From: Haliotis asinina
Taxonomy: Eukaryota; Mollusca; Gastropoda; Lepetellida; Haliotidae
Assembly (NCBI RefSeq): GCF_037392515.1
Contig: NC_090283.1
Coordinates: forward strand, 30,520,249-30,584,248
DNA length: 64,000 bases
Direction of reading: 5' to 3'
In this document: piece after piece, positions 1 through 13,199 of the stretch
Layout: the number at the start of each line of letters is the position of its first letter
Position numbering within the stretch: the first letter of the stretch is position 1
The notes under the pieces: model-generated
Told to the model about the DNA's origin: nothing
The model's input: the letters and a program-made list of their open reading frames with translations, nothing else
Database searches by the model: none
Program-made: the position numbers and the translations under genes

Positions 1-76
1 ATAGAAACGTTTACCTTGTATATTACTATATCAAGGTACCTTTAAAATATCAAGGACCCGTGAATATTGGCCCTTA

Positions 77-252
77 ATCAACCTAGGTTTGTTGTAAGAA
101 GCGACTTGGCGGGATCGGGACACACCCCAGCGTATCCCAGTTGTGTAGAACGATGCTCATTATGTTGATCACTGGACTGTCTGGTCCAGCCGTGATTATT
201 TACAGACCGCCGCCATATGGCTTTACTATTGATGAGTGCGGCTTTAAACAAC
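77..252 (+). repeat. SINE, family 1 (diverged)
   Basis: Contains the family 1 landmarks 'gatgctcatt', 'gttgatcactggactgtct', 'tatttacagaccgccgcca' and 'tgagtgcggc' in order, followed by an A-rich (caaa)n end instead of (actc)n. Confidence 0.75.
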
Positions 253-1865
253 AAACAAACAAAATCAAATCAAAATATCAAACATCCATGTTGTATTAAC
301 AAACAAAACATTTCCCAAACGGTATGTACAATTGTTCCGTGCTAAGAACATCTAAATCATCTACAAACTGTCACATATACAGTGTATAGTAAGTAACACA
401 GTACAGTTGATCATGTATGTTGTCAAATGCTAGATACGACGTCTATAAAATGTACATCATTCCGTCATATTTGCTGTTTTGCCGTTACTTGCAGAATGAC
501 AATTTCAGATCCATCGAGTGTTACGTTTGTATATGGTTTGATCTGTGATCTGTTACAGACTAGATGAGGTTCGTTACTAAATAAGCTGACCCAGTATATG
601 AATGTATGTCATTTTGATAAAAAAATAGGTCTATTTTGTTTGAAAAGAAGCTCAAGCAATGAAGTCAGAGAGTGGGTAAGCTAGACTTGCTTCATTTAGG
701 GCTTTTAGAATACAGATAGGGTTGGGTAGAATGGAAAATAACATGGATCAGAGACTGTGAGACGTTTGGCTCAAGAATGTACTGATGTATTGCAGCCTTG
801 CTCGACAAGTAATAAACATAAAACACTCAATGGTACGCTGATCATAATGAAAATATCACACACCCTGTAAGGCGTTGGCAGATTTTGTCGTAAACTAAAA
901 ACTATCATTAAAATATTGACACTGTTCATTATTTGTTACAGTGGAGGGGTGCAGAGGAAAGGACAGCCTTATGTTCGAGAAGCACATGTACAAGTGCCGA
1001 CAAAGTTATGTATTCATCATCCTGTACTGTGCCGTCACTGTCCTTCCTCGCACACCTGGCTGTTCCTGTCTTTGCACTCCCCACTCTTGACAAATAGTGA
1101 ACTGTGTTAATATTGTAATGTGTCAACATTTTTAATTTCACGACATAAATTCTGTAAAAACCTCACAGAGTTGGTATGATGTTTTGATTACGTTAAGCGT
1201 TTCATTGAGTATTTTATGTTTATTGGTTTTCGAGTTAGACTGCAATTCATTGGTACGCTTTTGAGCTGAACGAATTATGGTTTCTGTCCTAAAATGATAT
1301 GATAGTGAACGACTGACAGCTCAAATAACAGGTCAAATGAAATACAACATATGACATAACTACACATGATACAAAACACAGATACATAGCAAATAGCTGT
1401 TTCGTATGCACTCTAACTATTGTCTTTACAGCTTGTCACTGTAACATTTCGTGTCTGCGGTGGAGAAGAAACTCATTACAACTGGTACACAGTTGGTACA
1501 ATGTCCAAACATATGATTGTGGAGCCGTAATAGAATTACAGCTCTGTCCTCCTGTCTGAACATCCATGTAAAAGCTTTTGATATCAAGTGATCCTTGAGG
1601 ACGCTTACACTGACCAATTGTGCAAGCATCCAAGCTATCTGCACCGCGTTAGATTTGCTTCATTGGAGGAACACACACAGCCTGATGGTTTCTCAACGTT
1701 CTAGATAGCAGAGTTCCTGTTTACTAATCACAGTCATTACTGTGTTTAGGTACCAAGTGAACCAAGTTTCGGACGGATCTTGTGGCAGGATGTGGCTGAT
1801 TTTAGCACCAGAAGACGGATCTTAGCATCAAGGCGAAAGTTCTTCAGAGTGACGTAACAAGCACT
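253..1865. other. intergenic DNA, nothing recognised
   Basis: AT-rich stretch beyond the 3' end of transporter copy A. Short open frames on both strands show no domain, splice logic or family resemblance. I see no gene. Confidence 0.5.
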
Positions 1866-2020
1866 ACGCTGAAACCATAATATAACATCACATGATATCA
1901 CTTGATGTTGTGACATGTGACATGTACCATTTATTACACAGAACGCTGAAACCTTGATAAAACATCACATGATATAACGTTATGTTGTGACATGTGACAT
2001 ATACCATTTAACACATACAT
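1866..2020. repeat. two-copy 77-bp tandem repeat
   Basis: 'acgctgaaacc' recurs at 1866 and 1943, each followed by 'aacatcacatgatat' and 'gttgtgacatgtgacat'. The copies differ at several bases. Confidence 0.8.
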
Positions 2021-2103
2021 TTGAGAGGGTCTGAACACACTAATGATCTCTATGAAATATTTTAGTTATATTCGTTATGATCTACATATACAAAGGAATA
2101 GAC

Positions 2104-5100
2104 CTACCCAGATTCATCGTCAGAGAAGGCGCGACTACGTGATCTCTCCAGCTGAAGGGAAGTCCTCTTCAGTTTCTTCTGTAACAGGAAAACGATGATG
2201 GCCGCCATCGCCATGGCAACTGCAGCAATTGCAAACACAGGCTTGTAGGAATGTGCCTTTTGCAGAACCCACCCTGAAACATCCAAATGCAGAGGCTGTA
2301 GAGATGAAGATGGTTCTTAGCATCTTGTTGTGCAACATATCTTGTTGTTATGAATAAATTCATAGTTTGCTGAAAAGCTGTCAAAGGGAGTCAGTGTTGC
2401 ATTATTTGCCCGAACCCACATACTAATGTCTGGATTCAATGCTTTGTACTTCATTTACATCTAAAGTCAATGATACACTTTCATATGTTTGGTTTAAGTG
2501 TTGGACCTGACTACAATATGAATTTATGATTAGACCAACGAGTGACAATGAAAGGCAGATTGTCTTTCTCGAGTGATAATGATTACGCAAAAACATAATC
2601 AACATAATTAAATAATCTGTCATTACTCGTCATTGGTGGTTATTGTTTTTATGACATACATCGATGTTAGTCACTGGACAGTCTGGCCCTGACCAAACTA
2701 TTTAAATACTGACAAGATGTACCTGGATTGGGGCGACTCGAGAAACAGAACTCATCACATACAGTTCGTACTAATGTACAGTGCACGCGATCTCGGCGGC
2801 ATGCCACACCTGTGTGCTTATGTAGGATCTATTTAAGTTTGGACATGCCCAGCCACGTCTGTAATTTACCACTTGCAATAGCATGATAAGCTCTTCACGG
2901 TGTCTATTGCAACAGCCGTTGTGTACAGTGCACACTGGGGGGCGGAATCGACTGAGAGCGACCTGCTTGTTGATATGTATCTCAATATACCACGCCTGTC
3001 CTTGTGGGGTCTCACTGCACTTTATTGAAGAGTAAACTAGCTCGCCACGACTATCCTACAGCTGAGAATAATTGACATAATAACTGAACAGTGGAGTTCA
3101 AGAGGGGGTTGGGTGAATCTACATGACTGCATCGTGACCGACTTTGTGTTGGCGGTTATAAAGACTAGTAAAGGTCAAGAAAACATGTCATAGTTAATGG
3201 ACGTTAGCAAACGACACTCAGTGGCGCATAATTACCCTCCATCATAAAAACGAATGCAAGTTGACGTTCATAAGGAGACCAGACATTGCTGTCTTCAGCC
3301 ATAAACATTAGGTATATTTGTGAGAATTACAATAGATTGTTTGACATCAGTATTCTTAATTATCCACTGACAAAGTCAGATAAGGCTATATTAAACAAAA
3401 CAAGTAATGCATTTTTGTTTTGGAGGGAGTTTGCTGAATATCTTGATCGTGGTCACGATTCTTATTTTAATTCTAATCGTTATAACTGCCAGGGGTCAAC
3501 CAAAAATAAACCTTCGTCCCGTGTATATGTCGTTATATAGCTAACATACTGGATTTGAAATATTTTTAATACACGTACCTGCCGACGGTGAACCTAGACA
3601 CATAGCTAATGTTGACACAAATACACATGTTCCGAAAGGGAAGGCAAAGTTGTCTTCTCCTGCAAGGTTGATGAGGATGGATGCAGTTATCTCCCTTCCT
3701 GTTCCCGCAAAGCTCATTCCCAACAGCGCCGTATAAACGAATATTATACCTAGAGGCAAGGGAATGATGAGCACGAATGTTAACAGCCCTCCGACCGTAG
3801 CAAGTATCACGTACCAATACACAGGATCGAGCAAATAGTTGGTAATACCTCCTTGTAATAGAGTCAGGACGCAAACACTCACGCCAAACACAATCGTCAG
3901 TACTTCAGAACCAGGGCTAGCCTCAAAGCTTCTCTCGTGGACGTATTGTTGGATATGGCCGCGGATCACAGACACACCATACCCATACAGAATGATGGCA
4001 AATAAGAGGGCGTAGAAACCTGTCTTTCTCCAAATCTTCATCACTGCTAGAATCCTGCTTCTTTTCATGAATACGTGTCGTTCATGGTTTGTCTCGTTCC
4101 ACAAAGTTTGTAAATCTTCCGAGTCCCGTCTGGCCGAGAGTCGGATCCCGTTGGGCCTTTTAATCAAAGCAGTACCAACTGTTGGCCTCTGGTTCATGTC
4201 ACTGATGAGGCGCTCTTGTGTCGAGCTTGGTTGAGGAGCATCACTTCGGTCACTAGGTCCAGGAAGGAGGCAGGAGAGGGGTAGGATGTTCATCAGTATC
4301 CCCGTGCAGATGAGCAGCGTCCCCCGCCAGTGGTACATGTCGATCATGTTCTGTATCAGGGGATGCGTGAAGTATCCAAGGAAGCTAATGCATCCAAGGA
4401 TTCCGTACACAATGTTTCTGTTTGTTGTGAACTGTATCTGAACCGACTCGTAGATTCCTATATAGACAAGGGAGCACCCGATACCTGTGTGAAACAAGTT
4501 GTATATTAAGGTTACAGAGGTATAAGTATCGTATTCACAGCATTCCAGTAGGTGTGTGCATTTGTTGAACTGAAATTGTGACTAGTACCTATGTGCATCC
4601 AGGTTAAACGTAACCATCTACACACGCCTTAACCATTACTTGACCACAGCATTGAATGACATGGAACCATCCTTTCATGTTCAAACAGTTCGTCCCAGCA
4701 CGGGGCCTCGTTCCCCTAAGCATTCGTAGGGCTACGACAGTCGTAACTCCCATACTTTAACTTTGGGTTCCTTTCTGCTTTTATCTGCCATCTTCACATT
4801 TAAACATTTAGATATATTTATATCTATTTACATCCTCCTGCACCGCCGTTGGTGGTGTTTTGAGTAGTAAATTGAATTGAATTGAATCAACATAGACTTA
4901 CAGCAGCCATAGCGCTACGATCTCTTTAAGGAAAGGAACCGAGGTCACATATGTAGCGATGAACACCACTCTGGACAGGCATGGTATCGGGGCAAACATC
5001 ATAAAAGACATTATTGCCCCAGAATCCAAGATGCCTGTAGGAAGCTAGTCGTATGACTTACCCTAGCTGATTCCTGTTGTGGGACAGGACACAAGTCCTA

Positions 5101-6509
5101 GAAACCTTCAGGAGTCAAGCTGCCAAGCAAGGCCATCCATTCAAGGATTCGCCGTGATCAACTTTAACTGATATGCGAATTCATTTGCGACTTAAGTTTC
5201 TTAAAAATATTAATTTGTAAATAGCTGTGTTACAATGTGCTACAATGTGTTACAATGTGGATACTATGTTTATAACTTATTGTTTAACGACTGTATATTT
5301 TTTGCTGGAGATTTATTTGCTTGAAAACTGACATACCCATAATGATCCCGTAGGTGATAAGTACATGGATCTCTGACTGGGCAAAGGCGGTAATGAGCAT
5401 GCCCAGAGTGACCACGACCCCTCCAGTCAGGCTGACCAGTCTGGCTCCCTGCACGGTAGCAATCACACCGCATGGTAGGGCTGAAGGAATCAAAGTAACG
5501 TTATATTTGCATAACTTGATGGAACACTAGGCAAAGGGCGGTGCATGCACGAGTGTGTTAAACTGACTGATAGTATCCGGGCTTGTTGCGGTCGTACCAA
5601 ACAAACAAACAACAATGAAAAAAGCACAGGTATGACGGAAACGTTTGTGTGGAGGGTTACATTATAAGCTGGTCATTGGTCACAAGGGGGTCATAAACAG
5701 ACATAAATCAACTGACACACCAGTGAACAACGTATTTATCTTACTGAAAACATCGGTGAACTGTTTGACATATGGGTCTTGAATAATAATGAGGACTACC
5801 GGAGCTCGGCTATTAGCCAGTTGTAGTTTTTCAGATGACATACGTCACATAGAACCTAATAGACGACGAAAAAAACAAATTCAGAGTTATCACCCTTAAC
5901 AGATTTGCATTCGCAACACATCGGTAAGTTCCGTATATCATACGTGACTCAATTATTCGAGATGAACAAAATTTGCTAACACAAAGTACCAAATGAATTC
6001 GGCCTTCTTGGCTCGTAACAGAAAATGTAAGAAGGGTATATTGAAAATAAGAAGTGCGCTCAGCCAGTCATAAAATGACATGTATGTTTGAGAGAGGATA
6101 ATATATGTTTGTAGTAGGCCGGATGACGGAACAAATGTGACGTATCTGTGAACTGCTGTGATGATGAGGATAACCAGAACACATCACAGAACACTTTCGA
6201 CAATAAAACGGTGCGTTTTTATGGTGAACATTTCAGGTACGATGTGTCTCACAACACAGTGTTTCGAAACCTATCGAAAGTTGTGAGGCAAATGGCACGT
6301 GACAGACTCTCGCAGACAGACACTCTGCACATACCTGCTATTCCAAAAGACGTTACCATGGCGACTGGAACCCATGGCACCACGCTGCGACCAAACTCCA
6401 GCTCGAGGATGTCCGCACTGTGGTGAACGGTTGTTTCAATGCTTGATATAAGGAACCCTAACAGTGACGCCACGGCGGCCATGAGGATGCTATGCAGTTG
6501 TTTTCCCAT
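2104..6509 (-). CDS. MCT-like transporter (SLC16/MFS), copy A, 4 coding exons
   Basis: Coding exons on the minus strand: 6335-6509, 5337-5480, 3579-4484 and 2104-2273, all joined at phase 1, about 464 aa with a TAG stop. Donors and acceptors are canonical (for example GTATGT at 5336 and a TTTCAG acceptor before 2273). The joined protein has the MCT plan: helices 1-6, a long hydrophilic loop (about residues 190-260, after 'LLPGP') and helices 7-12. The 'SPSAGW' motif spans the last junction, and the tail is charged and Ser/Arg-rich, ending 'SDDESG'. The family moves monocarboxylates or related small solutes across the plasma membrane; the substrate here is unknown. The start is uncertain: ATG at 6509 gives a plausible helix 1, but a good acceptor lies just upstream (6530-6531), so a further 5' exon is possible. 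It is the diverged member of a tandem family with copies B and C, sharing the 144-nt second exon. Confidence 0.85.
4960..5185 (-). repeat. 5S-rRNA-headed SINE-like repeat, copy 1
   Basis: Read on the minus strand from 5185, a degraded 5S-like core ('cagttaaagttgatcac', then 'gaatggatgg') is followed by 'cagcttgactcctga', 'gtttctaggacttg' and 'cctgtcccacaac'. The same order occurs in better condition at 52850-52995. It lies in intron 2 of transporter copy A. The extent towards 4960 is uncertain. Confidence 0.55.
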
Positions 6510-6896
6510 CGCATAAACGATGTCGGTCTCTGAAACCAAACCCACTGACATTTTACTAATCGTACTATCTGACAGTCGTTTAATCTGGTAGCAACACCTT
6601 TGTTCCAAAAGAGAGTGAATACGGCCTTTACACCCCGTACTGTGAGTTCATGTTTCGCAATTAAAAATTTAAGCTCTGTCATTCTAAGGGATTGTTAAAA
6701 CACCTCACAATATTTTTCAAGAGCATAGTTGTCTGGGTCTTATAATTCTGGTAAATTTTATGTGTTCACGTGTCGCCCGATTTATCGTTGTACGGTTTAT
6801 GATACTCGTCCTCGAGTGTTAAAGCGATAAATGTCCCAGATCCGCATTTACTTGGGGATTTACTTTCCTGTTGTAAAACGTAGGAATAACGTTAAA

Positions 6897-6962
6897 CTCA
6901 CTCACTCACTCACTCACTCACTCACTCACTCACTCACTCACTCACTCACTCACTCACTCACT
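6897..6962 (+). repeat. (ACTC)n microsatellite, SINE tail
   Basis: About sixteen actc units follow a degraded SINE end ('gtaggaataacgttaa'). The preceding 60 bases are too diverged to call the whole SINE. Confidence 0.9.
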
Positions 6963-7204
6963 GTAACTGATTGCCCTCACGTGACTGTGATACATATCCT
7001 TGTCATGTGTGGCGTGAGACTAGATCAGCGCTTAAGGTGGAGTATTGCTGAGATCGATATTTACTTTAAGACGCAACATCTCAAATAATCAAGAACTAAC
7101 ACGATGTTTCTGAAAAGCTAGGACGATTGATTCCTCGAATTGTCGCTGAAAGTGGAGTTTTGTTTCTGGTTCTATTCGGTTTATCAAACAACTTATCCTT
7201 TACC

Positions 7205-7441
7205 ACCCGTGAAGATCAGGGTTAGAATTGATCTTCAGTAACCCATGCTTGTGGTAAGGGACGACTAATGGGATCGGGTGGTCAGGCTCGTTGACTTGGT
7301 TGACACATGTCATCGGTTCCCAGTTGCGCAGATCGACGCTGTTGATCACTGGATTGTCCAGATTCGATCATTTAAAGACCGCCGTCATAAAGCTGGAATA
7401 TTACTGAGTGATGGCGTAAAGCTAAGCTCACTCACTTATGC
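7205..7441 (+). repeat. SINE, family 1, near full length
   Basis: Runs from 'cttcagtaacccatgcttg' through 'gggatcgggtggtcaggctc' and 'acatgtcatcggttcccag' to 'gctggaatattactgagtg' and a short actc tail. The 5' part has weak A- and B-box-like motifs, suggesting a tRNA-derived polymerase III promoter. It lies upstream of transporter copy A. Confidence 0.85.
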
Positions 7442-8639
7442 CTTACAGTTTCGATCAGTGAGTTTTATCCCTAGCTGTGGTAACACGACAAGTCTGTGGC
7501 AACCCGACTCTCCTTCACAGTATGATTAATACAGCCACGGGCATATTCGTCTCAAATCACTTCCGCGTCAGTGTCACCAGTGTACACTAACTGAATACTG
7601 AGATTATTTCGTACACATTTTACGTGAATACTTTTTAAAGTGTATGACAAAGAAGTGTATGAAAAAAGACATTCGATGACAGACATAATTACCCAGATAT
7701 ATGAATATGAACAGACACATACGGACACGTGCAAATGTGAATGTGTTTTGAAATGATTTCCCCAAAAGGTGTGCAACTTGCTTAACCACTACCAGTACAG
7801 TATATGCTTCATTATTGCCTCTGAGACACAGGTCGGACACATTTTAGCTCATTGGCATGTTTTGCCTTGTTGCAGCAGACAGTACAGAGACGCCCTTGGT
7901 GGATTTACCCAAAATGACCATTCGATCTCAGTCTCACGTTTAATTAATATTATTATGATACATAGCTTAAGATTTAAAGGTGTATTAGTTCTGATCTATC
8001 AACAGTATTATATACTCACACTCCGGAGCTTTCCTTCCTGGACAGGCGAGTCCCTGATCACATCGGTGAGTCACTAGTTTACCTGAGATTAGTACACCAG
8101 GTAATGTCTCGCAGCGTCTTCAGTGTTACATAACAAGGCGCAAGGTGTAAACAGTTATGGTGTATTTTTAACACTGCTTCATGTTGAGATCTTTGAGTCT
8201 TTCTATAATGGGCACTGCGTCATCACGCATTTCGGCTGATGTCACCAAATTCCTTATACAAAGCAAACCCGGCCGTTGAGATGATATTTTCCTTCTAAAA
8301 TGGGTCAGATCATGGCTATAAATAGAAACACGCTCACGTATTTTACCTGTTGCATTGATATTGATTGGTGACGATCATTGTAGCCACCTGTTCAGACCGT
8401 GCGTCTGTTGCGCTGAACTCTGAACACTTTAGAAAATGTCAACAAAAGATATCTATTCCAGATCATTCTTAACACAACAGTCGCGTGTGGATCTTTCACA
8501 TTGGCTTCTTCTGAGAATAAAGCATTATTACGATTTATAACATATATAGATAGAGTGCACAGCTCATAGATTTGTCTGTCTATTGTTCTCTAATCAGGGT
8601 AAATCTCACATACACAGGTTGACACAAACATATTTAGGT

Positions 8640-9740
8640 CTAATTAGTCCAGGAGGAGGCAGGTGAAAAATCTGATGTAGCCTCCCAAGTACTGATTTGG
8701 TTTGTCACTGTTTTCAGTTAGTATGATGTCTTTGGCTCATGAAAAGGCCTGTAACACTCTTAGATTATGGTATCAGTCTTTTTTCATAGGCCATTTTATA
8801 TGATGGGGTCTGTGAGCATGTTCTAGACATTTGGATTGCTGCCCCACAACATCTCAAAGTTAATCATGGATAGTTTTACTACTATCAATCTGATCACTTT
8901 CAGTATGACTTTTGTGTATTGGTAAAGGATGTATAACTCTTTTTAACATATTTTTGCTTTTAAAAACAATCAAAATGGCCGCCATTTTGCCCCCATCTTG
9001 AATTGTCGTGTGTTGCCTTCTCGTCAGTTAAATTTACATAAAAAATAACAGCGAATGTGTCCAATTTACATCCAATGTTGACACTTTTGATGTTTTTGAC
9101 ACTTGACATTTTAGCGATTCTCCGACTTTTCACGTTAATGTGTGGTGGTGATTTATTTACTGAAAGTTTACATTATCCTTGTAATAGAATCAGTTGTTTT
9201 TGTTTCCTATTTACGTCTGGAGTGACAGCACGTTATATGGAATTATTTCATACTATCCAGAATTCAAAATGGCTGCCAAGATGGCCGCCATTGTAGTTTT
9301 ATTACTTATACATAGCAGGGGACTAAATTTGTACTGATCTATAAAACAAACAATTCATTTGGTGTCACATGTTTAACACAATATAGAAAAAAATTCAATG
9401 TTATGGTTAATAAAAGCTTCACATTCCATTGGATGTTGGATGTGATTCTGTGTTGACAGTATTTAGCAGTGTATGGCGCTCCTACACGGCGATAAAGTCG
9501 GCCATACCCGATTTTCATGGACAAAAACAGTTCTTCTAGAGTTCATAACTTTCAAAAACAAAACAAACAAGCACAAATGGACCAGCTGTGCGGATTACGT
9601 TTTTTAATGTCATCATTCCCAACATTGAACAGTACCAAATCCTTGAACACAAACACCAAAATTGTTGCCGTAGAATGTGTGTCTAAATTCACCTTATCCA
9701 AATTTGAGATTTGAACAAGGTCTAAGGTAGCTGAAGCCCG
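8640..9740. other. unassigned AT-rich block with 'atggccgccat' motifs
   Basis: Near-palindromic 'aaaatggccgccattt' (8973) and 'aaaatggctgccaagatggc' (9267) occur about 290 bases apart in very AT-rich sequence. This looks like old repeat DNA, but I could not define ends or a family. No gene is supported. Confidence 0.35.
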
Positions 9741-9904
9741 ACACGTAAAACCAGAGATAAAAAACGTTTATGAGAGAAAAAAACACTCTGGAACCGTGTT
9801 CCATCAACGTATGCAACGGTACCTATTCTACTGGAGGGTTTACAGTAGTAGACACGCATAGTGCATTGTCACAAAATGTACGAACAGTAAAACATCCACA
9901 TCCA

Positions 9905-10025
9905 CATCCTGCTCCAGAAGAATCCTTGATCCACCTCTGTCCATGGAATGTCTTCTTGGCAGTCGTCCTGCCTCTGGGGGACTTCAGGGTCCATTTCCGC
10001 CCCCAAGGACGATGGTATCCCTGCT
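9905..10025 (+). repeat. repeat family R1, 3' part
   Basis: Matches the reverse complement of 44310-44440: 'gaatccttg.tccac.tctg', 'ccatggaatgtcttcttggc', 'gtcctgcctc.ggg'. The family is unknown. Confidence 0.75.
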
Positions 10026-10669
10026 CCCAATAGTAAAGTGAATATATTTTACGTTATTGGTACTTCCTGTGTCTATAAATGAAAGTTATATGCCTACACG
10101 TGAAAAAATCTCAAACATGAAACTCAAGTTGTAACTTTGGAGTAGACGTCATGGTAAACAAGGTTGCATTGCATTTTTTATGTTTTCTTCAAAAAGTGTT
10201 TGAAAGAAACAGTTGCTTATGTAAGCGACGGCTCTACTAAATGGGCAAAGAACATTCTACATAATTCCTGCTTCCCACACAGATTATGACTGCGTGAGAA
10301 CAAAATTTAATCTAAATATTAAATTAAAATATTGAAATACTTTACCAGCAGTCGGCCAGTACACTGACTCTCAAAGTGACCATCCGGGACTTGCTCTGTC
10401 TCGAGCTACCTACTGAAGGACGGAATGGTAGGTCAACACTAAGTTATGCCATCTATAGATAGCATCGTATAGGGCATGCACGAAAGGGGCCCTATCTACT
10501 CTACCACCTAAATCTACCAGTCAAGTGCGGTTGGGCCTACTGGGGATGCTGAAAAGTCTGGGGCCACAGAGTGTGCAACCCCTAAACTAGCTGGGTTGCT
10601 GTAACAACCACCCTGACTGTACAATCAGGCCCTAACACCAAAGCTACTCCATGTACAGTCGGCGCGGGG

Positions 10670-11225
10670 CTACGCGGAGAGCGGACGTACTATGGAGCCG
10701 CTCTACTACACCATGTGTAATAAAGTCCAGGTGGAAGGGTTTAGAGGGACACAACACCAAATCCAGAATGTGTCAGGGTTCCTGCGTCTGAAAGAAATGA
10801 GTCATGCATAAGCATCAGGAATCACATTTCTCGCGTATGTAGATTGGTTTAACAACAGCGAGTAAATGTGGTTTTATGCCGCTTTGGCAATATTCCAACG
10901 ACGGGCCTCAGAAGTGGGTGTGAGCCATAGTATTTAAGTGGGGACTCGAACACTGGCACTGAACGTAGCGTGCTAACTTTTGAACAACTAGGCTACACTA
11001 CCACTCCGTTTACATGCAGACACCAGTATCAACCTTTCCCATCTATACCTAAATGGCTGTATACTATGAGAGCATGAGTACGCACTGTATATTAAACAAA
11101 CATTCATGAGCACGCATATTTTCTTCAAAATATATTTGGAAACACCTGCCTGTCTGGTCCTCTGTCGCCCGTCCGAAGAATACTTGAAGTCGTCCTACCT
11201 CTACAGGATCTCAAGACCTTCTGTC
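10670..11225 (+). repeat. repeat family R1, long copy in inverted orientation to 44.4-44.95 kb
   Basis: Matches the reverse complement of 44430-44945: 'gcggacgtactatggagcc', 'gagggacacaacac', 'cagggttcctgcgtctg', 'gagtcatgcataagcatca', and later 'cacctgcctgtctggtcct'. A family 2 SINE (10868-11010) is part of both copies, so it was present before the copies separated. Confidence 0.8.
10868..11010 (-). repeat. SINE, family 2 (tRNA-derived)
   Basis: On the minus strand it has 'gtagcctagttgttcaaaa', a B-box-like segment ('gttcgagtcccc') and the 3' core 'ggaatattgccaaagcggc'. It sits within repeat R1. Confidence 0.75.
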
Positions 11226-11760
11226 CCAACGACGAATATTTCACATCATTGTGAGTCGGTGCTCAGACTCCAAGCAGGCTTTAGTGTGGCGCTGGAAACG
11301 ACAAAGGGCAAACCAGCCACCTTACGTACCCTAATCCCAGTCACCGAGCCCGAAACAAAGGGTGAGAGCTATTGAAAACACTTCACAGTGTTTTTCACAG
11401 AGACATGTTTTCTGATTTAGCCAAGAAAGACTCGGTAATATTCATTTTTGAAACAAAACGAAACAAAAACTTCTTTCATTAATTACAGACGTATTTGGGT
11501 AAGACAATATGATTAAAACATAATCAACGGCTCATACAATACAGGTATGACGGATTGTAAATTTAAAATTACAAGTTAAACCCAAAGTGACATAGGTGTA
11601 TGGATCATTCAATACAAATGAATTAAAACAAACTGTCGTCCGTGGGTGGGAATGTTGTAAACCGTGATGTGCCTATCCCTGCTCATCGCATTCGTGACTC
11701 ACTCGTATTATTATGCGGTTACAGTCTGTTTGCCGTGAAAACGTACCGATGAATGTCTCT

Positions 11761-12094
11761 TTAAACAAAAAGTAAATCGAATAAAGTGAAATTAAGATTG
11801 CAAATTCTTATGATTGCAGCTTGCCAACTGAACATTTAATTCTCAGAATTTTATTCAACTTAGTATGAAAGTTGTTTAACAAACGATCGTGCTCTTGTTT
11901 CACTGATCTAACCGCTGCGCTTACCCCCTTGCAATACAAACCAGTAATAACGATTTGAATCTACGATCGTTTGTTAAAAACTTTTATTCTAAGCTGAATA
12001 AAATTCTAAGTCATAAATTTTCAGTTGGCAAGGTAAAAATTACGTGGATTCGAAATATTAATTTCACTTTATCTGGTTTACTTTTTGTGTAAAG
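11761..12094. mobile_element. foldback element with 130-bp inverted arms
   Basis: Left arm 11761-11890 and right arm 11963-12094 are imperfect inverted repeats: left 'caaaaagtaaatcgaataaa', 'cttgccaactgaacattta', 'gtttaacaaacgatcgt'; right arm ends in the complements. The middle of about 70 bases includes 'tgtttcactgatctaacc'. A second copy lies at 49602-49935. No transposase is present; it is non-autonomous, MITE-like, superfamily unknown. Confidence 0.8.
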
Positions 12095-12104
12095 TGAGAA
12101 GTCA

Positions 12105-12350
12105 TCTCAACATCGGACACCACCATACATGTACGAGACACCACCATCACATTCACCAATACATGGCGCACCACCACCGGCATTACATGGGTACACCACA
12201 ACATCCACCAATGCATGGGGCACCACCACCACATGCACAACTACATATAGACACCACAGCCACCGACACAACATGGGACGCAACACAGCCACCACTAATC
12301 ACGACACAACTACATCCACCACTACACCACTGGAACACCCAAACCACATC
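12105..12350 (+). repeat. CAC-rich imperfect tandem repeat
   Basis: Degenerate units around 'atgcatggggcaccaccac' and 'ccaccaatacatggcgcac'. The His/Thr-rich frame it opens is a by-product of composition. It directly abuts the foldback element. Confidence 0.7.
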
Positions 12351-12916
12351 TATTACTGTATGCATGTCATCATCAAGATATGGTGCTATGGTGGACACTG
12401 AATTGTTTTAGCCCATCATGTTTCGTTGTGGGTTTGTTCATCCTTTCGCATTGTGTTCTTAGTTACTTTGGTATTCCGTGAAAATATTCTCAAATCCAAA
12501 TGAATTATTCTTAAGAAACGTGTAGTACATTTCTACCCGGTTCTGAAAGAGCGCAATAGATTCTCATCAAGTTCTACCCGTTCTGCGTCTATGTCGGTCT
12601 CCCACGGGTCTTACTATGCCAACACTGTGTGCATTACGATATGACACGGTAGGGTATACAGACATGCGTTTTTAACATGTTCTCCATTTGGGAGAAAACA
12701 ATTCTGCCTGTGAAACATGAACAAATTTGCAGCTGTCGACATGCTGAATGCTTATTTGCTGGAATTTTTATTGGAAGCAAAACAAGAATACAGTGGGTTG
12801 GTAGAGCAATAAAAGAGGAAACGAACAAGAACTTGTTGGGTGAGAAACTGGCTTTAAACTGAGAGGGGGACAGCTGTGGAACGTTTCATCAACTGACACA
12901 GGATCTCCGCCTTGGC

Positions 12917-13180
12917 TGAGTGAGTGAGTGAGTTTAGTTTTACTCCGCATTCAGCAATATTCCAGCTATGTGGCGACGGTCTGTAAGTAATCGAGTCTGG
13001 CCCAGACAATCCATTGATCAGCAACATGAGCATCGATCTGCGCAATTCGGAACCGATGACATGTGTCAACCAAGTCAACGAGCCTGACCACCCGATCCCG
13101 TTAGTCGCCTCTTGCGACAAGTATTGTCAAATTATATGGCAAGCATGGGTTGCTGAAGGCCTATTCTACCCCGGGGCCGT
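12917..13180 (-). repeat. SINE, family 1, full length
   Basis: Reads on the minus strand from 'ggtagaataggccttcagca' to 'gctggaatattgctgaatgc' and (actc)n. The head, the 'gggatcgggtggtcaggctc' segment and the tail are all present. Confidence 0.88.
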
Positions 13181-13199
13181 CACAGACCGTATTCCTGTT

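Noticed and set aside
12085-12411. His-rich and Thr-rich 90-108 codon frames
   Set aside because: They follow from CAC-rich repeat composition, are open on both strands, and have no domain.
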